The notes under the pieces are model-generated. The model saw only the letters and a list, made by a program, of their open reading frames with translations, made no database searches and was not told the origin of the DNA. Source: Folioceros fuciformis (Eukaryota > Anthocerotophyta > Anthocerotopsida > Anthocerotales). Taken from it: 61,967 nt of DNA. Below, piece by piece: positions 55,147 to 61,967 of this stretch. The position numbers and the translations under genes are program-made. The stretch is taken from positions 1 through 61,967 of the forward strand of contig JBNGIO010005907.1 of NCBI GenBank assembly GCA_049999805.1, read 5' to 3'. Each line of letters begins with the position of its first letter. Position 1 is the first letter of the stretch.

Positions 55147-55984
55147 AAGATCCATGCCTACCTACTCAAGTTTGATTGCAGTCAAAGTGATGCTGACACA
55201 AATGTCTAAATACTTAGAATTGGGCAACAGTTTGCAATCATAGCTTTGTATGTCGATTGATGCACTCATCTTTGCCAACTCCCCTAGCATCATGAAGAAA
55301 GTCAAGTCAATCCTCATGGCCGAGTTTTCCATGACAGATCTAGGGCAGTTGACCTTCTTCCTAGGCATACAGATCCTAATCAGTCCCGACAAAGGTAGTA
55401 TCTTCTATCACCAAGCTCACTACATTAGACAAATGCTAGAAAGATTTATTATGACTGACTGCAAACCTGCTATCACCCCAATGGCTGTGGGAGAAAAGTA
55501 CTCTATTGAGCAAAGTCCGAAGACTAAAGCAGCAAAATAGGAAATGGCAAAGAAGCCATACAGCATGCTCACGGGGTGCCTTATCTGGATCAGAGGGTGG
55601 ACAAGACCGAATGTATCTCTAGCAACCAGTAGCCCTGTCTAGCACTGAAGCGAAATACACAGCTGCAACCGCAGCTGCTCTGGAGATTGTTTACAACTGC
55701 CTATTCATGGCATCTGTGGGCTCTCCTCAACCTGGAGCTACTATTGTATATTGCGACAACCAGTCAGCCATAGCTCTATCCAGAAATCCAGCGCATCATT
55801 CACGGACCAGGCATATAGCTGTCAAGCAGCATTACATCAGGCAGACAGTAGCATTAGGAGAAATTGACCTAGTTTACATACCCATAGATCAGAATCTAGC
55901 AAACTTGCTCTCGAAGCCACTACCAAAGGACCGTCACATCGCGCACTGCAAGGGCTTGGGGCTTTGCACTCAAGCAAGCTCTTG
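55147..55984 (+). pseudogene. copia RT end and RNase H remnant
   Basis: Past the stop at 55146 further stops follow at about 55200. The YVDD-type motif at about 55247 is broken by a one-base shift. LIFANSPSIMKKVKS, then FFLGIQI, belong to the RT thumb. From about 55650 the RNase H part is recognisable: AKYTAATAAALEIVYNCLFM, YCDNQSAIALSRNPAHHSRT and HYIRQTVALGEIDLVYI, ending at 55984. Several frame changes separate the pieces. Confidence 0.85.
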
Positions 55985-56167
55985 ACACCTGCACAACTAC
56001 ACAGCGCAAGCAGGAGCAAAAGGACGAAGCTTCCATCCAAGTGAGAAAGGCCGCCAACACTCAGCATAGCTGCAATCTGTGCTGCAGACAGAGCGCATGC
56101 AAAAAAAAAAAAGAGGACGGCCGGAGATTACGGCGTAAGCGAGTTCACAACGGCGGGAATGTAGTCT

Positions 56168-56176
56168 AAGTGGGGG
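56168..56176 (+). promoter_or_regulatory. Polypurine tract before right LTR
   Basis: AAGTGGGGG directly abuts the right LTR start (56177) and would prime plus-strand synthesis. Confidence 0.7.
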
Positions 56177-56411
56177 TGACGAAAGAGGCTGCCCTAGTAT
56201 AGCCCGCTTCTCCGCGTTAAGTGTTAGTTTAGGTTAAGTATATACACGCAAATATGTAAAGGCAGGAAACGTGCCCTAGTGAAACGTCACCCGTCAACCG
56301 TCGTACAGGTTTACGAGACACAGCCATAAAGGGCCTCACTCACACACATTCAATAGTATTCATTCATTCATGCTTCTTTTCTATGCTAGTCTGTCGATCC
56401 TATTTACGCTA
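56177..56411 (+). repeat. Right LTR of copia element
   Basis: 235 bp, matching the left LTR with about 10 substitutions and no length change. Followed by the target duplication CATGA. Confidence 0.93.
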
Positions 56412-56448
56412 CATGAGACCCTCGTGAAACTGAAACAGAATTGGCCCA

Positions 56449-56560
56449 AGATCCTTTTTACAGGTTGCTTATGTTTAGGCGATTTCGGGATGAGATCCTT
56501 TTTACAAGTTGCTTGTGTTCCTTCTATTTCGGGATGGCACTGTTTGTACAGCGTTTTTGA
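56449..56560. repeat. Short direct duplication after the copia element
   Basis: GATCCTTTTTACA followed by GTTGCTT occurs at about 56450 and again at about 56492, and the word TTTCGGGATG also occurs twice. A local duplication of about 40 bp in otherwise unassigned sequence between the copia element and the MULE remnant. Confidence 0.65.
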
Positions 56561-56875
56561 CCAGAGCTGTCGCTGAGACATGCTATGCCTTCTATTTTTG
56601 GATTGGGACTGCTTGTGAAAGCACTGCCACATTATTTCAAGGCCTAAGTATGGTTGATATAATCTGCTCTGCTACATTTGGCAAATAGTCGAACAACTAA
56701 GGCTAATGTGTCTATGCACTTATGTACACCCTTTCACAGTCTTGTGGCATTCTAGTTGTAGGACATACGGTAGGTAATTAAAGCTATGCTGAAACACATG
56801 TTCTCCTCTTGTGTAGGTATTGGTGCTCCGATGGACTTGAAGATTTTTTAGCAGCTACCATGCCTAGAAATGTTT

Positions 56876-58947
56876 GAATGAAGACTTGTTGTATGGCCAA
56901 TTTCATTGTAAAGCAATTGTTCATGTTTCTTGAAGTAGCTCAGATCATTCTTCACCAAGGAAAACATACAGATCGGGCTGTTGATGTTTGTCATAGTCCC
57001 TGTTATTATGGTCACCCCAAATTGTCAAGAGCCCCTTGGCTCTCAAAAGGCAAGAAGGACTAGGTAAAACATTGACTTTATTGCAAGGTTTCCGTCTCTG
57101 AAATTATGCACAGACATATTGCAATTGTGTATAAGAAGATGAGTCACTACATACATGGAGAGCACACCGAGGATGCTCATGATGATTACATGTAGCGAAA
57201 GGATGTCTTGAACATCAAACGATAGGTAGAAGCACATGAATGGAAGTTGCATTTTGATGATGCTCAGTCCTCTAACATGTGGTTGAAACTCCATCCTCAT
57301 ATTGTCTTCCATAGATCAGAACTGGATGAGCCTTTTGTTTTAGGGTTTCAAACTCCTTTTATGCGGCACATGTTGATCAAACATGGTAATAATAGTGTTT
57401 TAGTGATAGACGCGACATTCGGGTTGAATAAGTATAGGTATCATCTGTTCACTATCATGGTTTTTAATGACCACTTGAATGGTATTCCAATGGCATGGGC
57501 AGTAACCCAAGAAGCTACCATAATGTCTCTGGTGTCTTGGTTGGGGCCTCTCAAAAGGATTGCACTGAACACATGTTCTTTGTGGACGCTTAGTTGTTTT
57601 CTAATGGATGATTGTCTGGTAGAGATAGTTGCCTACAAACAGGTATGAGGGGTAAACACACATGTTGTTTTGTGCCTGTGGCATGTTAAAAAGGCATGGC
57701 AATGAAACCTTTTGAAGAAGGTTAAGTGTCCTATAGCAAGGAAGACGATATGAGCAACTCTTGCAGACATCATGTATGTTAGGGGTCACAAGACACAAGA
57801 TGAGACTGTAGCATGGGGCAAGGTGCTGTTGGAGTTTTTCTATAAGGAGAGGAGTGTTACTGAGCCAGGATTTGTTGACTACTTCTGGAAGCAGCGGGGA
57901 GACTCTATACGTAATATGTTGCAATGTTTAGGGTTAGTGTGAACTAGTTATATTGTTGCCTTTCGTCATTTTTGTTGACAAGGCTTGTTTTTGTTTCATA
58001 GAAATGTGGATGAAGAACTGTAGGGCATATCCTCATGTTGGGCAAGATACAACGTCTGCCTTGGAGGCTTTTCACCATGTTCTGAAAGAAAGAGTGTCAT
58101 TCACCAAAGCAGCATTGCCAGATAGGCGCAAGGAGTAGTTATTACATCAACTAGTGAACAAGATAGCCCGATATTATTGGTATCTTGATTTCACTAAGGC
58201 TGGAGGTTACAAGCCTAATTCAAAGTTGGAAAAGGTGTACAAAGATGTCGTTGGTGCAGCAAGCAGTATTGTAGACAAGGCTGTCATCTTTTCCACAACT
58301 GTTGGATCCACTGTTGCATATTGCATGTCATCTGATGACAATGATCACTTATATTGTATTAAAGCTGCACACTCTTCTTGGGCTTTTTGCTCATGTCGAA
58401 TGGGGCAGCGAGGTTTTCTATGCAAGCATGTCGTAAAGGTGCAACAGGTTTGTGGTATATTTGAAGAAACTTCTCAACTAGTACAGCTTTCTTGGTGTAC
58501 AATGGAGGATATGTTGTAGGGCAAGAGGGGGGATGTACTTTGCCCGACCTGAACTGCAATGCAATGAGTGATGAAGGCCAAGTATGCGACGGGCTAATGG
58601 ATAACGATCACGTGCTATGTAGTAATGAAGATGTGGCCACCCTTCATAGCAACCTGTCTAACTTGGCAAATTTGAGCATGAAACGACATCGGGGCTTGGA
58701 TGCCCTCTACATGAACATGCAGAGCATGGTTCAAGCCAATCCTGCTATCCTAGATGAGGCATATGCAATAATGAAGCATGCGCAAGGTCTCCTTATGCAG
58801 GTTTCAGCAAGGGTGGATGAAGCGTCAACCAACAAACCAGCCTTGGAAGAGATAGTTTCAAACAAAGGAATGAATAGGCTTATACGATTTAAAGGTATGG
58901 AAGAACGAGCACTACCCAAGAAGAAGAAAGAGACATGGAAACTATAG
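56876..58947 (+). pseudogene. Mutator-like (MULE) transposase with SWIM zinc finger, broken
   Basis: Fragments in the order of a MULE transposase. At 57247-57648, HPHIVFHRSELDEPFVLGFQ, then VLVIDATFGLNKYRYHLFTI and NGIPMAWAVTQ, which is the first catalytic Asp region (IDATFG) and the following strand. At 57953-58138, a helical piece (AYPHVGQDTTSALEAFHHVL). At 58154-58519, a SWIM finger WAFCSCRMGQRGFLCKHVVK with CxC and CxH spacing. At 58492-58947, a C-terminal tail with a basic end, PKKKKETW. The pieces lie in different frames and stops stand between them (for example about 57650, 57750, 58138 and 58519). SWIM-type MULEs cut DNA and insert elsewhere; this copy is dead. No terminal inverted repeats were found by eye. 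Confidence 0.75.
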
Positions 58948-59792
58948 GTGTAGTTGTATGTTAGCCTGTTTTCGTTTCGTTTTGTTGGCCATGACCATGA
59001 AACTTGTGAGCAGTTCGCACCAGATGCCAAATCGTTGTCAGACTGGACAGCCCAAAACTTTTGATAGAAGATTTTGAACAGCCTAGATCACCTATTTCTT
59101 GCAAACATGCAGACAATCACACACATGTGTAAACAATCGAACCAACCATGTTGCCAACACAAGAATGAATCCCTCCTACCTACATCATAGCTATGATCAC
59201 ATGTAATATAGCAATCGCGTAAAATATTGCTGGAAGAGAGATGTGTCCAAGATGATTGCACCTCCAGCCATTCAACAAAGGCTATGAAGGAATAGGCAAA
59301 TCCAACGGAGCACTCAGCAAGAGTGAACAACACCACCCACCATTGAACTACAGGCTCTTGTAGGTGGAAGCATGCTCATGCAACCAGGTTGGTACATGGC
59401 CTTGCCTTGCCTTTCGTGGTTCACCTCCAACACCTCCAAAGATTTGCGATACCCCCCTCCTCCTCGGTTACGGTTAAAACCAACGGTAAGCTGCAACCCA
59501 GCCGATTACATTAGCTTCCACGACGTGAGAGCATGCGCATAAGGTGAGGTTGCGGTTGGAGTAACATAGCCCTGCAACTCCGTAGTCCTTCAGGCATGTC
59601 CAAGAACCCGATGACCACCATTCGTGCTCCTCCCCTTCTACACCGTGACGCCATTCGCGTGCAATAGAGCAAATATGGACATTGTCAACCTTTTGCTGAT
59701 ACATTGGGCTTCCTCAGGCCTTTGCAACTTCCACCTCCACACCCAAGACAAGTTCCCCACAGGCTACCAATTCGAGGCACTAGAATCAGGAA
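58948..59792. other. Gene-free stretch after MULE remnant
   Basis: No coding pattern with support. May contain the MULE's 3' end, but no inverted repeat could be identified. Confidence 0.4.
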
Positions 59793-60060
59793 CTGCAGCA
59801 ACAGCAACAACCCTTCCGCTCATGCTGGTCACGTTTCCACTCTAGCTTATGATTTCCTCCCCGTATGTCAATTTCCGGCCGAATCTCCTCACTGTAGAGT
59901 CATTTGACCTCTTCCTCCTCTCCTAGTAGCAGCAATAGCCCTCCCACTCTTGCTACTCATGTTCCCACTCCATCTTGTGATTTCCTTCCTGTACAGTGAT
60001 TTCCGGCTGACTCTCCTCAATGGAGAGTCACTTGACCTCCTCCTCCTCTCCCCGAGGTGC
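59793..60060. repeat. Tandem duplication of about 135 bp, two copies
   Basis: Copy one starts near 59793 and copy two near 59928. They share words such as GATTTCCT, ATTTCCGGC and AGAGTCA followed by TTGACCTC and TTCCTCCTCTCC, with moderate divergence. No reading frame is kept across the copies. Confidence 0.7.
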
Positions 60061-61311
60061 CAGCTATGCAGGAAGCACTCCCATTGGCATTCCACCTCGT
60101 CACTCCTCAAACTCCTCTGCTTTCAAACGCTCCACCCTCCACAGGTGCACCCTTGTTGTAACCTCCAGACCTCTCGGATTTGGACTTGCTGAAATGTGCC
60201 CTCACTGAGCTCTTGAGATCAGAGTGCGGAAGGGAAAGGAGGGGAGGGGAGCCTAGAGGGACGTAGTGGCCTCCCTAGTTTGCAACGCCTACAACAACTA
60301 GCCCTAGCGAGAAACATCAAACCCCGGGCTTTCTTTCTCCGTAACTTGCCCAGGGTGTCTGCCACGGCATTGCCCATACCTCAAAAGACAAGCGAGAAGC
60401 TCTGGCACCTCCTTGACTGCAATGTTGCGCACCTTCTAGCTCCGGCTCCTTGCTCCGAGGTCTCCTTGCCTTCCTCCTCAAATAACCGTGCACGGTTTCA
60501 CGAGTTGAACATGGTTTCATGGCTTAGACTGGGAGGTGGCAAAACTAGGTGATACAAGTATAGGCAATCGCTGTATGTGAAATTCACAAGTTCTGCGGCT
60601 AACGGTTGTATTCTATGAAGCCCGTTTGGTGCATATTTGAATTTACACCATCCTAGTCACATATCCACATTTAAGCTCTTTTTAAAAAAAATCACTTGTT
60701 TTGACGTGTGGTGGACACCATCCATCTCCACAAATTTGCTTGTAGCCCACAACCAACTGGTACATAAGTTATTGAAACTATAAAAATTTCTAAAAAAAAC
60801 GAATCGTACTTCGAGTGCGCCGGTCTACCGGTGCACTCAACAGCATGTTTGGGTGACAAGAAGTTGGCTATCTGCATGCCACAAATTTAAAGAGTTTAAC
60901 AGTCGAATTTAAATATACGCATAATATACCATGGACTTCAGCTACTCTCCAAATCACCTCTACACCAAAATATGAACGTCTTGGTTGGCCTCGGAATCGA
61001 CAACTATATCCACATCTTTCAAGCATTGGCCCTATGTGTTCCCGAAGTCGTCTCCCTCCATGTCCAGGATAGGAAAATGTGGGTCGTCCACAGTCTGAGG
61101 CGAAAGTGTGCCATTCTCATCCCATATCGTCATCGCGCAAAGATCTTCCACTAGTCTGTAATCCGATTGAGAAAATATCTCTCCTTTTTCCCCTAGCAAA
61201 CTGAATACCTGCATATTACGATCCACGCTACCGTCCGCGCAGACTTCTTTGGCCCAAAACTTCGTGGGCCCGTGCAAGAAGTGCTATGTGCTGATCTCCT
61301 CATCAGCGTCT
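60061..61311. other. Gene-free stretch
   Basis: Contains, at 60522-60545, an inverted copy (one mismatch in 24) of the word at 48441-48465. A short minus-strand frame at 61032-61277 may be part of the methylase-like remnant to the right. Otherwise nothing recognised. Confidence 0.4.
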
Positions 61312-61540
61312 GTCAAAGACCCTATACTGTTCACTCGTTGCATAATATAAGTCGTGCATCGTATATAAATGNNNNNNNNNNGTTGCATAATATAAGTCGT
61401 GCATCGTATATAAATGTCCATTGCGACATTATGCCTTCCTCTTTGAAAGTCAAAGACCCTATACTGTTCACTCGTTGCATAATATAAGTCGTGCATCATA
61501 TATCAATGTCCATTGCGACAACATGCCTTCCTCTTTGAAT
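61312..61540. repeat. Tandem repeat of about 92 bp around a 10-N gap
   Basis: The word GTCAAAGACCCTATACTGTT occurs at 61312 and 61449, each followed by GTTGCATAATATAAGTCGTG. A further partial copy starts directly after the gap (61372-61381). The unit is about 92 bp, ending in CCTTCCTCTTTGAA. The gap most likely hides a collapsed or mis-joined copy. Confidence 0.8.
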
Positions 61541-61967
61541 CGCAACCCTGAAGGAATGACCCAGATCCTACACGTGCATCCACTACCCAGTCTTCTTCAG
61601 CCGAAAACACATTGACCAACATACCCATTAACCCAAGGGCCTTTTGATACGGCGAGACGACCATAGAGTCTCGTGAGTGGAACAGATGTTTCTTTACCAC
61701 AACTCCATGCCTTATAACTCTCGGCAAAAGAAATCCCTGATTTGCGAATAATGCCGCTTTTGTGGCCTGAGCTTTAGAGTGAATTGCACTTCCAACAGTT
61801 AAATATTCCACAGTCTCAACTACCTCTACATTGGGAAGAATGTTGGTCTTCTTCCCATTAGTTTCTATGAAAGTGGCTGGAGCGCGTCGGTAGACAAGCA
61901 CAAACAAAGACCCATTCCAAAGATAATGGCTACGGTGCACCGGTCTAACAACGCACCCCTTCCACAA
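61503..61967 (-). pseudogene. Possible adenine-DNA-methylase-like remnant, cut by window edge
   Basis: An open minus-strand frame of about 154 codons running off the right edge. Its end reads VSPYQKALGLMGMLVNVFSA, then EDWVVDARVGSGSFLQGC. This resembles the C-terminal part of N4/N6 DNA methylases, where a KP-like dipeptide, a helix, and a D-x-x-x-GSG SAM-binding loop follow one another. The middle (FIETNGKKTNILPNVEVVET) is not diagnostic and no catalytic DPPY is in view. The frame runs into the 92-bp repeat, which probably truncates it. An unrelated protein is quite possible. Confidence 0.3.

Larger units (their letters stand above)
50014..56411 (+). mobile_element. Ty1-copia LTR retrotransposon, defective, with intact target duplication
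   Basis: A 6398-bp element flanked by the direct duplication CATGA (50009-50013 and 56412-56416). Two LTRs of 235 bp (50014-50248, 56177-56411) differ at about 10 positions by my count, roughly 96 percent identity, so the insertion is not brand new. They start TGACGAA and end in CGCTA, that is TG...TA rather than TG...CA. A primer-binding site follows the left LTR and a purine tract precedes the right one. Gene order is gag, protease, integrase, reverse transcriptase, RNase H, the copia order. A gag frame change, a stop after the RT palm start and a frameshift in the RT metal-binding motif show that it cannot make its proteins. Confidence 0.93.

Overview
The window looks like nuclear DNA of a compact land-plant genome, most likely a seed-free plant and best matching a hornwort (inference). 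Plant signs are a chloroplast rubisco activase with both alpha and beta 3' ends, TGD4, a plastid KsgA-type methylase, a plant-type SLP phosphatase and five long PLS-class PPR genes. Seed-free signs are a TTLL9-like tubulin ligase, a family tied to motile flagella, and three PPR proteins whose deaminase tails carry KPA in place of the PG box and end in DRP, DHS or DRH instead of DYW. Such KP-type tails are known from hornworts, ferns and some lycophytes, which perform U-to-C organelle editing. Most introns are about 80-130 bp and genes lie about 4 kb apart, which argues against a large fern genome.

Layout. 1-3.4 kb is repeat-rich: a decayed Tigger/pogo transposase, a short telomere-like tract, a 72-bp-period minisatellite with two assembly gaps, and a decayed LINE. 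3.99-6.35 kb is a TPR-SET methyltransferase gene. 7.08-8.63 kb (-) is a UTP6 copy with in-frame stops and a frameshift. 8.7-23.8 kb is a cluster of five PPR genes in alternating orientation: KP-type DYW (+), E-type (-), E-type (+), KP-type DYW (-, with one 90-bp intron), KP-type DYW (+). 24.86-25.44 kb is a short class II small heat-shock protein; 25.83-27.25 kb (-) is an SLP-type phosphatase.

27.5-34.8 kb (-) holds a large coiled-coil protein followed, without space for a promoter, by an M48-peptidase-like domain whose zinc motif is destroyed. A phase-matched 78-bp intron would fuse the two into one protein of about 1836 aa. 35.5-37.3 kb (-) is TGD4; its start codon shares the palindrome CATG with the start of the divergent PFC1-like gene (37.3-38.3 kb). 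PFC1 in turn overlaps the 3' coding end of the TTLL9-like gene (38.2-40.4 kb, -). 41.0-42.2 kb (+) is an armadillo-repeat gene. 42.7-44.8 kb (-) is rubisco activase and 45.15-47.77 kb (-) is HRD3/SEL1L of ER-associated degradation.

From 48.6 kb on the window is mobile-element territory: a decayed LINE, a 6.4-kb Ty1-copia element with 235-bp LTRs and a perfect 5-bp target duplication, a decayed MULE transposase with a SWIM finger, a 135-bp tandem duplication, a repeat around an assembly gap, and at the right edge a weakly methylase-like reading frame.

Themes: organelle biogenesis (PPR editing factors, PFC1, TGD4, rubisco activase, SLP), ER quality control (HRD3), and a possible sperm-flagellum block (coiled-coil protein, TTLL9, perhaps the armadillo protein). 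Exon boundaries were placed by eye from splice signals, reading phase and remembered family patterns; no search was run.
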